From positions 1 to 21,066 of the forward strand of contig JBAUHN010000169.1 of the NCBI GenBank assembly GCA_049680295.1: a DNA stretch of 21,066 bases, read 5' to 3'. Made by a program: the position numbers and the translations under genes. The number at the start of each line of letters is the position of its first letter. Position 1 is the stretch's first letter. The stretch comes from JBAUHN01 sp049680295. Its GTDB lineage: Bacteria > Pseudomonadota > Alphaproteobacteria > Rhodobacterales > Rhodobacteraceae. The notes beneath the pieces are model-generated. The model was not told the DNA's origin, made no database searches, and saw nothing but the letters and a program-made list of their open reading frames with translations. This document shows positions 14,201 to 21,066 of this stretch, one piece after another.

Positions 14201-15070
14201 GTGAAAATCGGAATGTGCATGTTCCTATGGACCACACATGTCGTTTCGGGCCATAGGGGCCTTCTTGCCGATCTGAAGGCAACGGGATTTGACGGTGTTG
14301 AGATCCCAATATTCGAAGGCACGCCCCAAGACTTTGCCGCGATCGGAAAAATGCTGGATGCACTCGGTCTTGAGCGCACGGCTGTTACGGCCATTGGCGA
14401 TCCCGCACAGCACCTGATTTCGGACGATCCAACTGCGCGTGCGGCGGGGGTTTCGCATATGAAATGGGCGCTGGAATGCAGCGCCGCATTGGGCGCGGAC
14501 CGGCTCAGCGGACCGTTGCATTCGACGCTTGGTCATTTTTCTGGTGTGGGTCCAACCGCTTTGGAATTTGAGCGCTCTGTTGCTGTTCAGCGGGAAATCG
14601 GCGATGCGGCAGCGCGCCACGGAGTCACTGTTTGTCTGGAAGCACTGAACCGTTTTGAATGCTACCTGCTCAACACAATGGATGGGCTGTCGGATCACAT
14701 CAGGGACATCAACCACCCCAACATTCGCGCCATGTACGACACGTTCCACGCCAATATCGAAGAAACTGATCCAATTGGCGCTCTGACGCGCAATTGCGAT
14801 GTTGTACACCATATCCACATTTCCGAAAATGACCGGGGCGTGCCGGGACGCGGCAACATTCCCTGGGCCGAAACCTTCTGTGCAATCCGCGACATCGGAT
14901 ATGATGGCTGGCTGACGATTGAGGCCTTTGGCCGTGGCCTGCCCGATCTGGCCGCCGCCACCAGGGTCTGGCGCGACTTCGCCGAAAGCCCTGAAACGGT
15001 CTATCGTGAAGGGTTTGCCCATATCCAGTCTTCACTGGACGCAACCGGACGACATGGAGCCACACAATGA
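14201..15070 (+). CDS. Sugar isomerase/epimerase, D-tagatose/D-psicose 3-epimerase-like TIM barrel
   Basis: This 289-residue TIM barrel has metal ligands Glu147 (LEALNRFE), Asp180 (YDTFHANIEE), His206 (HIHISEND) and Glu241 (TIEAFGRG). Each lies exactly five residues before the corresponding ligand of Pseudomonas cichorii D-tagatose 3-epimerase (152, 185, 211, 246), which supports a ketose 3-epimerase-type active site. It may interconvert free keto sugars, or act on an oxidised (keto) sugar from the dehydrogenases encoded downstream. The start is GTG, with a perfect AAGGAGG six bases upstream. The gene opens the plus-strand operon and its stop overlaps the xylA start (ATGA). It is related to, but clearly distinct from, the divergent epimerase gene at 13018-13905. 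Confidence 0.9.
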   Translation: MKIGMCMFLWTTHVVSGHRGLLADLKATGFDGVEIPIFEGTPQDFAAIGKMLDALGLERTAVTAIGDPAQHLISDDPTARAAGVSHMKWALECSAALGADRLSGPLHSTLGHFSGVGPTALEFERSVAVQREIGDAAARHGVTVCLEALNRFECYLLNTMDGLSDHIRDINHPNIRAMYDTFHANIEETDPIGALTRNCDVVHHIHISENDRGVPGRGNIPWAETFCAIRDIGYDGWLTIEAFGRGLPDLAAATRVWRDFAESPETVYREGFAHIQSSLDATGRHGATQ

Positions 15071-16365
15071 GCGATGCCTTTTTCTCCCGCAAGGATCCCT
15101 TGCCTTTTGATCCTGCCAGCAGCGACACGCTCGCTTTCCGCCACTATGATCCAGAGCGGGAAGTGGGCGGCAAGCGGCTAGAAGATCATCTGCGCTTCGC
15201 CGTTTGCTATTGGCACAATTTCGTCTGGCCGGGAACCGACCCGTTTGGTGGTGATACTTTTCAGCGCGACTGGTTTCCTGCGGATACAATGCAACTGGCC
15301 AAACGCAAAGCGGATGTGGCGTTCGAGATGTTCCGCCTTTTGCGCGCGCCTTACTTCTGCTTTCACGACCACGATGTGCGCCCCGAAGGTAATAGTCTGG
15401 TGGACTCGCGGGACCGACTGAATGAGATGGCCGACTATATGCAGGACAAGATGGTGCAGACCGGCGTCAAATTGCTATGGGGCACCGCAAACCTGTTTTC
15501 CAATCGCCGCTATATGTCCGGCGCGGCAACCAACCCCGATCCAGAGGTGTTCGCCTATGCCGCTGGAACAGTCCGCGATTGCATGGACGTTACCCATCGG
15601 TTGGGCGGCGAAAACTACGTGCTTTGGGGTGGGCGTGAAGGCTACGAAACCCTGCTCAACACTGACCTTGGCCGAGAAGACGTGCAATTGGGACGGTTCC
15701 TGAACCTGGTTGTCGAGTACAAGCACAAAATCGGGTTTAAGGGAGCGATCCTGATCGAACCAAAGCCACAGGAACCGACTAAGCACCAATACGATTACGA
15801 CGTGGCGACTGTTTATGGGTTCCTGCGTAGGCATGGGTTGGAGAACGAGGTCAAGGTCAACATCGAACAGGGTCATGCCATTTTGGCAGGCCATTCATTT
15901 GAGCATGAGATCGCGCTGGCAAACGCGCTGGGTATCTTCGGGTCCATCGACATGAACCGAAACGACTATCAGTCCGGTTGGGACACGGATCAATTTCCAA
16001 ACAACGTGCCCGAAGTGGCGCTGGCCTATTATCACATCCTTCAAGGCGGTGGCTTCACCACGGGGGGCACGAACTTTGATGCAAAGTTGCGACGGCAATC
16101 GCTGGATCCGGATGATCTGCTGGCGGCCCATGCGGGCGCAATGGATGTCTGTGCCCGTGGGTTTATTGCAGCACAGCAGATGATTGATGACGGGGCACTT
16201 AGCCAGCCGCTGGCAGACCGCTACGCCGGATGGGCCGCACACGGTGACATGCTGGCGGGAAAACTGGACCTCGATCAGATTGCAGCCTTGGCCAAAAATC
16301 TTGATCCGCAGCCTGTGTCGGGCCGTCAGGAAATACTCGAAAACATCGTCAATAGATACGTCTAA
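15067..16365 (+). CDS. xylA: Xylose isomerase
   Basis: This 432-residue enzyme interconverts D-xylose and D-xylulose (and often D-glucose and D-fructose) in the cytoplasm. Nearly every family motif is present: FVWPGTDPF, CFHDHDVRPEG with catalytic His100 and Asp103, LLWGTANLFSNRR, YVLWGGREGYETLLNTD, IEPKPQEPTKHQYD with Glu231 and Lys233, Glu267/His270 (IEQGHA), Asp295 (SIDMN), Asp306 and Asp308 (WDTDQFP), and Asp338 (TNFDAK). The details fit the rhizobial/rhodobacterial branch. The ATG overlaps the upstream epimerase stop. No xylulokinase gene lies in the window, so the product must be phosphorylated elsewhere or enter a non-phosphorylated route, or the enzyme acts on another aldose made by this pathway. 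Confidence 0.96.
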   Translation: MSDAFFSRKDPLPFDPASSDTLAFRHYDPEREVGGKRLEDHLRFAVCYWHNFVWPGTDPFGGDTFQRDWFPADTMQLAKRKADVAFEMFRLLRAPYFCFHDHDVRPEGNSLVDSRDRLNEMADYMQDKMVQTGVKLLWGTANLFSNRRYMSGAATNPDPEVFAYAAGTVRDCMDVTHRLGGENYVLWGGREGYETLLNTDLGREDVQLGRFLNLVVEYKHKIGFKGAILIEPKPQEPTKHQYDYDVATVYGFLRRHGLENEVKVNIEQGHAILAGHSFEHEIALANALGIFGSIDMNRNDYQSGWDTDQFPNNVPEVALAYYHILQGGGFTTGGTNFDAKLRRQSLDPDDLLAAHAGAMDVCARGFIAAQQMIDDGALSQPLADRYAGWAAHGDMLAGKLDLDQIAALAKNLDPQPVSGRQEILENIVNRYV

Positions 16366-16381
16366 CCGGGAGGGTACAAAC

Positions 16382-17437
16382 ATGCAAACCATCAAAGGGC
16401 CGGGGCTTTTCCTCGCGCAATTCGCAGGTGATGACGCGCCATTCAATTCGTGGGACGCGATCACCAAAAAAGCGGCAGACTGGGGCTATGTCGGGGTTGA
16501 AATCCCGTCATGGGACGGTCGGTTGTTCGACCTGGACAAGGCGGCCGCATCGAAAGACTACTGCGATGAACTGGCGGGAAAGGCGCGCGAAAACGGCGTG
16601 GAAATCACTGACCTGTCCACCCACCTGCAAGGGCAACTGGTGGCCGTACACCCAGCCTACGACATCCCTTTCGATAACTTCGCGGCACCAGAGGTGCGCG
16701 GCGATCCGAAGGCGCGGCAGGAATGGGCGGTAGATCAGGTCAAGAAATCCATCACTGCATCCCGCAATCTTGGGATTGACCGCACCGTAACCTTCTCTGG
16801 CGCCCTGGCCTGGCCCTACATGTATCCGTGGCCACAGCGGCCCGCTGGTCTGGTGGAAGAGGCGTTCGACGAATTGGCGCGGCGATGGCGTCCGATCATG
16901 GACCACGCCGAGGAACATGGCGTTGACGTCTGCTACGAAGTGCACCCCGGCGAAGATTTGCACGACGGCGATACCTTTGAGATGTTTCTGGAACGGCTCG
17001 ACGGGCATGCCCGGTGCAACATGCTTTATGATCCGTCGCACTTTGTGCTGCAATGCCTGGATTACATCGACCACATCGACATTTACGCGGACCGCATTCG
17101 CATGTTCCACGTCAAGGATGCAGAGTTCAATCCGACCGGGCGCAAAGGCGTTTATGGCGGTTTCCAGTCCTGGGAAAACCGGGCCGGTCGCTTCCGGTCG
17201 ATCGGCGACGGTCAGGTGGATTTCAAGGCCATCTTTTCAAAGATGGCGACCAACAATTTCGATGGTTGGGCTGTCGTGGAATGGGAATGCGCGATCAAGC
17301 ATCCCGAAGACGGCGCGCGGGAAGGGGCGCAATTCGTCAAGGATCACATCATTCGCGTGACCGAACATGCCTTTGACGACTTTACGCAGGACGGTGCCGA
17401 CGCAGACGCAAACCGCAAAATTCTGGGGCTGGACTGA
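16382..17437 (+). CDS. Sugar phosphate isomerase/epimerase-family TIM barrel (about 350 residues, partner of a Gfo/Idh oxidoreductase)
   Basis: This 351-residue AP-endonuclease-2-fold TIM barrel has probable metal ligands Glu186 (YEVHPGEDLHDG), Asp217 (LYDPSHF), His243 (MFHVKDAEF) and Glu300 (VVEWEC). Other distinctive segments are STHLQGQLVAVHPAYD and GVYGGFQSWENRAGRF. This long subfamily is typically found next to a Gfo/Idh/MocA dehydrogenase, as here, where its stop overlaps the start of that gene. In the characterised pair YcjR/YcjS of E. coli, a related TIM barrel epimerises a 3-keto sugar made by the dehydrogenase, so similar teamwork is inferred. GGGAGG lies about eight bases before the ATG at 16382, 16 bases after xylA. 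The substrate is unknown. Confidence 0.88.
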   Translation: MQTIKGPGLFLAQFAGDDAPFNSWDAITKKAADWGYVGVEIPSWDGRLFDLDKAAASKDYCDELAGKARENGVEITDLSTHLQGQLVAVHPAYDIPFDNFAAPEVRGDPKARQEWAVDQVKKSITASRNLGIDRTVTFSGALAWPYMYPWPQRPAGLVEEAFDELARRWRPIMDHAEEHGVDVCYEVHPGEDLHDGDTFEMFLERLDGHARCNMLYDPSHFVLQCLDYIDHIDIYADRIRMFHVKDAEFNPTGRKGVYGGFQSWENRAGRFRSIGDGQVDFKAIFSKMATNNFDGWAVVEWECAIKHPEDGAREGAQFVKDHIIRVTEHAFDDFTQDGADADANRKILGLD

Positions 17438-18609
17438 TGGCAATCGAAGGAAAATCAGACCGCCAGTCGCGCCGCATTCGCCTGGGGATGGTGGGCGGAG
17501 GACGCGATGCCTTCATCGGCGGAGTGCATCGCATTGCCAGCCGGATGGATGATCACTTCGAATTGGTGGCCGGTGCCTTCAGTTCAACCTCGGAGAAATC
17601 AAAGGCAAGCGCGTCCGATCTTGGCGTCGCTGACGACCGCGCTTATGGCAGTTACAGGGAGATGGCGATCCGCGAGGCTCGGCTGAAGGCCGGGATCGAG
17701 GCGGTAGCCGTCGTCACACCGAACCATATGCACTATCCGGTGGCGCGCGAGTTTCTCAAACGCGGCATCCATGTAATCTGCGACAAACCAATGACGTCGA
17801 CACTGCCGGATGCCCGTAAATTGGCCAAGCTGGCGGCATCCTCCGATGCGCTTTTTGTGCTGACGCACAATTACACCGGCTATCCCATGGTGCGTCAGGC
17901 CCGCGACATGGTAACAGGCGGGGTGCTGGGCAAAATCAGGCTAGTGCACGTCGAATACGTTCAGGACTGGTTGTCCGAGCCCTTGGAAGACACCGGCTTA
18001 AAACAGGCGGAATGGCGGACCGATCCGGAACGATCCGGCGGCGGCGGCTGTGTCGGTGACATCGGCACCCATGCCTTTAACCTCGCCAACTTCGTGTCCG
18101 GTCTTGAGGTTGAAAGCCTCAGCGCCGAGCTTACGACCTTTGTGCCGGGGCGGCGTCTTGATGACAATGTCAGCGTCATGATGCGTCTTGAAGGTGGCGC
18201 GCGGGGCATGCTGTGGGCAAGTCAGGTTGCGCCTGGCAACGAGAACGCGCTGAAATTGCGTATCTACGGAGAAAAGGGCGGGCTGGAGTGGGCACAGGAA
18301 GACCCAAACTATCTGTGGCATGCACCACTAGGCGAACCCAAGCGCTTGATCACAAGGAACGGCGCAGGTGCGGGCGGGGCTGCCGCAAGGATGAGCCGCA
18401 TCCCTCCGGGTCATCCCGAAGGGTACCTCGAAGGATTTGCAAACATCTATTCTGAAGCGGCCCATGCTATCCGGGCACATGGCGCAAATTCCGCGCCATC
18501 CTCGGATGTGATTTTTCCAAATGCGGCGGACGGGCTAAAAGGTGTCGAATTCATTGATGCCTGCCTTAGGTCTTCAAAACGTGATGGTGCGTGGGTGAAG
18601 ATGGGATGA
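17437..18609 (+). CDS. Gfo/Idh/MocA-family NAD(P)-dependent sugar oxidoreductase
   Basis: This 390-residue oxidoreductase has an N-terminal Rossmann fold (RLGMVGGGRDAFIGG, about 15-29), then VTPNHMH and CDKPM with catalytic Lys117, and a C-terminal beta-sheet domain with Asp208-x3-His212 (GDIGTHAF). These are the active-site residues of sugar dehydrogenases of this family, which oxidise a ring hydroxyl of a sugar, glycoside or inositol to a ketone. There is no twin-arginine signal, so the enzyme is cytoplasmic. The start overlaps the stop of the TIM-barrel gene (TGATG), indicating strict co-expression. The most likely role is reversible C3 (or similar) oxidation that prepares the sugar for epimerisation or cleavage by the coupled TIM barrel. 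Confidence 0.91.
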   Translation: MAIEGKSDRQSRRIRLGMVGGGRDAFIGGVHRIASRMDDHFELVAGAFSSTSEKSKASASDLGVADDRAYGSYREMAIREARLKAGIEAVAVVTPNHMHYPVAREFLKRGIHVICDKPMTSTLPDARKLAKLAASSDALFVLTHNYTGYPMVRQARDMVTGGVLGKIRLVHVEYVQDWLSEPLEDTGLKQAEWRTDPERSGGGGCVGDIGTHAFNLANFVSGLEVESLSAELTTFVPGRRLDDNVSVMMRLEGGARGMLWASQVAPGNENALKLRIYGEKGGLEWAQEDPNYLWHAPLGEPKRLITRNGAGAGGAAARMSRIPPGHPEGYLEGFANIYSEAAHAIRAHGANSAPSSDVIFPNAADGLKGVEFIDACLRSSKRDGAWVKMG

Positions 18610-19394
18610 GCAACAAGGCGGCAAGCAGCGATGCCGGGCAACACGCTGACCTTGAAGGCAAATCTGTCTTCATCACGGGCGGGGGATCAGGCATCGGTGC
18701 GGCTCTGACCGAGGGCTTCATCGCACAAGGTTCGCGGGTTGCCTTCGTTCAGCGTTCTGATGCCGCTGATTTCTGCAAACAGGTAGAGAATCGGCACGGC
18801 ATCGCGCCAATATTCATCCCCTGCGATCTAACTGACGTTAATGCGCTTCAAGAGGCGTTCCGCGTGGCTGCCAAGACAAATGGACCCATTGATATCCTCA
18901 TCAACAACGCGGCCAACGACCAGCGCCACAAAACCGAAGAAGTAGATGAAGCCTACTGGGATGCCGCCATGGCAATCAACCTGAAGGCCTATTTCTTTGC
19001 CGCGCAGGCTGCCATTTCGCAGATGAAATCTGCCGGTGGTGGCGCGATTATCAATTTCTCCTCCGTTGCATTTATGGCCGGAATGGCTGGTTTTCCGGCA
19101 TACACCTCCTCCAATGCTGCAATCGTTTCTCTAACCCAGACCCTCGCACGGGAATTCGGCCGCGATGGAATTCGGGTGAATGCGGTGGCCCCCGGCATGG
19201 TGATCACGCCACGACAGATGGACCTTTGGTTAACAGAAGAGTCCATTGCCAAACAACTTGAGCGGCAATGCATCCCCGAAGCCCTGATGCCGGAAGACCT
19301 TGTTGGATCAGTGCTGTTCCTGGCATCAAAGGCCAGCAGGATGATCACGGGTCAAACACTGATCGTTGATGGGGGCTATGTTTGCCGGAATTGA
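18606..19394 (+). CDS. Short-chain dehydrogenase resembling D-xylose 1-dehydrogenase, catalytic Lys replaced by Asn
   Basis: This 262-residue protein has an SDR Rossmann fold with TGGGSGIG (24-31), NNAAND (100-105), Ser152/153 and Tyr166. The expected YxxxK reads Tyr166-Thr-Ser-Ser-Asn170 (codon AAT), so the catalytic lysine is missing. The body resembles Caulobacter D-xylose 1-dehydrogenase: NDxRHK after the NAAN strand, AYWD, a TPRQMDLWLTEES segment and QCIPE before the C-terminal strand. If active, it should oxidise an aldose at C1 to the lactone. The ATG at 18606 overlaps the preceding stop (ATGA); a GTG at 18591 is possible but less likely. It is the last gene of the operon. No clear terminator follows in the 231-base gap to the next, convergent gene. 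Confidence 0.88.
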   Translation: MSNKAASSDAGQHADLEGKSVFITGGGSGIGAALTEGFIAQGSRVAFVQRSDAADFCKQVENRHGIAPIFIPCDLTDVNALQEAFRVAAKTNGPIDILINNAANDQRHKTEEVDEAYWDAAMAINLKAYFFAAQAAISQMKSAGGGAIINFSSVAFMAGMAGFPAYTSSNAAIVSLTQTLAREFGRDGIRVNAVAPGMVITPRQMDLWLTEESIAKQLERQCIPEALMPEDLVGSVLFLASKASRMITGQTLIVDGGYVCRN

Positions 19395-19625
19395 CGATTT
19401 GGTTGCGCGCCCCTGCAAAACCGATCCCCCAATCCACCAATATGCGATGCAAATTTTGATCGGTCAGCGCGAGAGCGCCAGTTAAGTCATTGTTTTACAA
19501 TCTATTAATACAAAACACTCCACCCCATCATGAGACGCCATTTTTCAAAGGCTTAGAACATTGTTGCGCCCGCGAAAGCCCGGCGATTGCCGCGGGTCTA
19601 TTCTTTGGATCAATAGGTTCTGCCC
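19395..19625. other. Gap between convergent genes, no gene seen
   Basis: This stretch has no credible reading frame. It holds only short stem-loops: GCGC-GAGA-GCGC at 19467-19478, and a CGGC-GATT-GCCG near 19580-19595 nested between CCCGCG and CGCGGG. None is followed by a good T-run. One of them may serve as a terminator for the flanking convergent operons, but I cannot support a specific call. Confidence 0.5.
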
Positions 19626-20264
19626 CTAAGGCATCGGCACGTCCGTCGTGAACTTTGGAACCGAATAGCCGTTTTGAACCGCGGGCCGTTCTGCAATGCG
19701 CAAATACCAGGCTTTGATATTTGGATAGTCGTTCAGGTCGTTCTCTTGCCACTCAAACCGGGAAATCCACGGCCAGCAGGCTATGTCTGCAATCGTGTAT
19801 TCTCCGCGTCCGGACCCGGCAATATAGTCCCGGTTTTCCAACCGTTCGTTCAAAACCCGATAAAGACGTTGCCCCTCTTTGGCATAGCGGTCCTCAGCGT
19901 AGTCAGATTTGCCTTTGTTGTATTTGACGAAATGGTGGACTTGCCCCAGCATGGGTCCAAGACCGCCCATTTGCCACATCAGCCACTCAACCATCTTCCA
20001 GTATTCGTCACCTTCGCATTGAAACTTTTTATACTTGTCGGCGAGGTAAAGCATGATGGCCCCGGTCTCCATCATTTGAACCCCTGTGTCATGATCAACA
20101 ATTGCCGGAATGCGATTGTTGGGCGCAATCTTAAGAAAGTCAGGCGCGAATTGTTCGTCTTTCGAAATATCGATCGGACAGACGGTGTAAGGCACGCCCA
20201 ATTCTTCCAGCAGGATTGAAACCTTGCGGCCATTGGGTGTGGTCCATGAATACAGATCAATCAT
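19626..20264 (-). CDS. Glutathione S-transferase family protein, YfcG/Nu-class-like disulfide reductase
   Basis: This 212-residue protein has a thioredoxin-like N-terminal domain starting MIDLYSWTTPNGRKVSILLE and containing PNNRIPAIVD (the cis-Pro glutathione site). A helical C-terminal domain follows, with GGLGPMLGQ and TIADIACWPW. These features closely match E. coli YfcG, a glutathione-dependent disulfide-bond reductase of the Nu class, where Thr and Asn in the TPNG segment bind glutathione. A role in thiol redox or detoxification in the cytoplasm is likely. The ATG at 20264 has AGGGG seven bases upstream; in-frame codons before it lack conservation. It is monocistronic or loosely linked to the VOC gene 121 bases upstream and does not appear to belong to the sugar cluster. 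Confidence 0.92.
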   Translation of the reverse strand: MIDLYSWTTPNGRKVSILLEELGVPYTVCPIDISKDEQFAPDFLKIAPNNRIPAIVDHDTGVQMMETGAIMLYLADKYKKFQCEGDEYWKMVEWLMWQMGGLGPMLGQVHHFVKYNKGKSDYAEDRYAKEGQRLYRVLNERLENRDYIAGSGRGEYTIADIACWPWISRFEWQENDLNDYPNIKAWYLRIAERPAVQNGYSVPKFTTDVPMP

Positions 20265-20384
20265 AGCAAGCCCCTGGGTTAGAACGTCATTTAGTGAAGC
20301 ATAGCTTGTCCAGCCGCAATCATTCACTTTATTTTCAAAAACCTAGTAACGCGACGATGCAGATGTCTTTTCTAGCCCGTTGGA

Positions 20385-20969
20385 TCAACGGTATGGGTTT
20401 TTGGAGGACCTGTCGTCTGACAGGGACCGCGTCGCGGCATGGGTCAGACGCTCAATTGCAATGGCGATATGTTTGTCTTCGATGTTTCCATCCCCCGCTG
20501 CAACACGGACTTGATGCGCCTCAAACAACACATCCGAGTGTGTTGCGTCTACGGGTGGTTCAAACCGATAAGATGCCAATTCGACCAGCAATCCCAACGG
20601 GTCCTTGAAGTAGATGGAATTCATGAACCCGCGATCTTTTTCGCCGGAGTGGGCAATTTTCCGAGCATCCAATCGTGCAACCAGCTGAGTGTACATAGAT
20701 TGGCTGACGGTAAAGGCGATGTGATGCACACAGCCCACGTCCATTGAGGTGCGCGACTTGTTGACCTCACGGTTTTCATTGGTGAATATCGTGATCAACC
20801 GCCCGTCGCCGGGATCAAAATACAAATGTCCGTCGTCAGGACTGTCCAGATTGGGTTGCTCGAACACAAACGGCATGCCCAAAACGCCTTCCCAAAAATC
20901 TATGGATGTTTGCCGGTCTGCCCCCATCAAGGTGATGTGATGCACGCCCTGAACCTGAAGTTTTTGCAT
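20385..20969 (-). CDS. VOC-family (glyoxalase / ring-cleaving dioxygenase-like) protein
   Basis: This 194-residue protein has two beta-alpha-beta-beta-beta modules of the vicinal oxygen chelate fold. Metal ligand candidates are His10/His11 (VHHITL), His82/His83 (VHHIAF) and Glu130 (LLVELASY). After the VOC core (about residues 1-136) comes a C-terminal extension (about 55 residues, ending in SLSDDRSSKNP), which is common in one dioxygenase-like branch. The substrate is unknown; glyoxalase, extradiol dioxygenase and thiol-transferase activities all occur in this fold. The ATG at 20969 is preceded by GGGA. It is transcribed in the same direction as the GST gene, and a shared detoxification role is possible. 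Confidence 0.87.
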   Translation of the reverse strand: MQKLQVQGVHHITLMGADRQTSIDFWEGVLGMPFVFEQPNLDSPDDGHLYFDPGDGRLITIFTNENREVNKSRTSMDVGCVHHIAFTVSQSMYTQLVARLDARKIAHSGEKDRGFMNSIYFKDPLGLLVELASYRFEPPVDATHSDVLFEAHQVRVAAGDGNIEDKHIAIAIERLTHAATRSLSDDRSSKNPYR

Positions 20970-21001
20970 ATCGTCCCGCCCTGCAACTGGTTGAAGGTTG
21001 A

Positions 21002-21029
21002 ATACTAGCGGATTTTTGCATTTTGGAAA
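21002..21029 (-). promoter_or_regulatory. Candidate promoter of the VOC-family gene
   Basis: On the minus strand TTTCCA (21029-21024) and TAGTAT (21007-21002) are separated by 16 bases, about 33 bases before the ATG at 20969. The -10 matches the consensus at four of six positions and the -35 is weak. The remaining bases to the window edge contain no recognisable gene end. Confidence 0.3.
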
Positions 21030-21066
21030 CGTCTGCGCGGGATCCCGGTCAGCCGTGATCCTTAAG

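Noticed and set aside
13908..14363. A 151-codon open frame on the minus strand across the divergent promoter region
   Set aside because: It runs through both operators and antisense to the start of the epimerase gene at 14201, has no ribosome site of note and no recognisable protein pattern.
19410..19470. Inverted repeat ACCGATC ... GATCGGT after the SDR gene as a terminator
   Set aside because: The arms are only seven bases with a loop of over 30 bases and no T-tract follows; probably chance.
1..21066. CRISPR arrays, insertion sequences, rRNA genes, or antiphage systems
   Set aside because: No regularly spaced repeats, transposase motifs, rRNA sequence or defence-protein domains were seen; the only mobility signals are the integrase fragment and the tRNA scar at the left end.

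Overview
The window looks like chromosome of an alphaproteobacterium, most likely a Rhodobacteraceae/Roseobacter-type organism. The basis is moderate-to-high GC, a xylose isomerase of the rhizobial/rhodobacterial type, a CUT1 sugar ABC transporter with two different ATPases, and dense operons with ATGA/TGATG start-stop overlaps. No species can be named from the sequence alone.

Layout. (a) 1-320 is the right-hand end of an integrated element: the N-terminus of a tyrosine integrase runs off the left edge on the minus strand, followed by an AT-rich stretch with overlapping inverted repeats, then a 45-base 3' fragment of tRNA-Arg that looks like a displaced attachment site. (b) 4099 down to 450 (minus) is a four-gene operon: Tm-1-like UPF0261 protein, Tm-1-like/PEP-hydrolase-like TIM barrel, cupin and M24 peptidase-family protein. 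(c) 4431-10092 (plus) is a sugar ABC transporter: binding protein, two permeases, a small two-helix membrane protein and two ATPases. (d) 13905 down to 10098 (minus) encodes a ketose 3-epimerase-like protein, an enolase-superfamily acid-sugar dehydratase, a GntR/FadR-type regulator and a 2-hydroxyacid dehydrogenase. (e) 14201-19394 (plus) encodes a second ketose 3-epimerase-like protein, xylose isomerase, a third TIM-barrel isomerase, a Gfo/Idh/MocA oxidoreductase and a short-chain dehydrogenase. (f) 19395-19625 is a gap between convergent genes with no convincing terminator or gene; a Nu-class-like glutathione transferase and a VOC-family protein follow on the minus strand and look unrelated to the sugar cluster.

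The strongest unifying signal is a palindrome, TGGTNNNACCA, typical of GntR/FadR-family operators. Three perfect copies and one copy with a single mismatch lie in the two divergent promoter regions, one in front of each of the four operons. Aligned, they share a longer core, close to TTTGGTNNNACCAGAT. I infer that the single GntR-type regulator encoded in the cluster controls all four operons as one regulon of about 18 genes.

Together the genes suggest uptake of a sugar, glycoside or sugar acid followed by oxidation (Gfo/Idh, SDR), isomerisation or epimerisation (XylA and three AP-endonuclease-fold TIM barrels), dehydration (enolase superfamily) and reduction or oxidation of an alpha-hydroxy/keto acid. 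There is no sugar kinase in the window, the SDR lacks its catalytic lysine, and the Tm-1-like pair has no established metabolic role. The substrate and the exact pathway therefore remain open.
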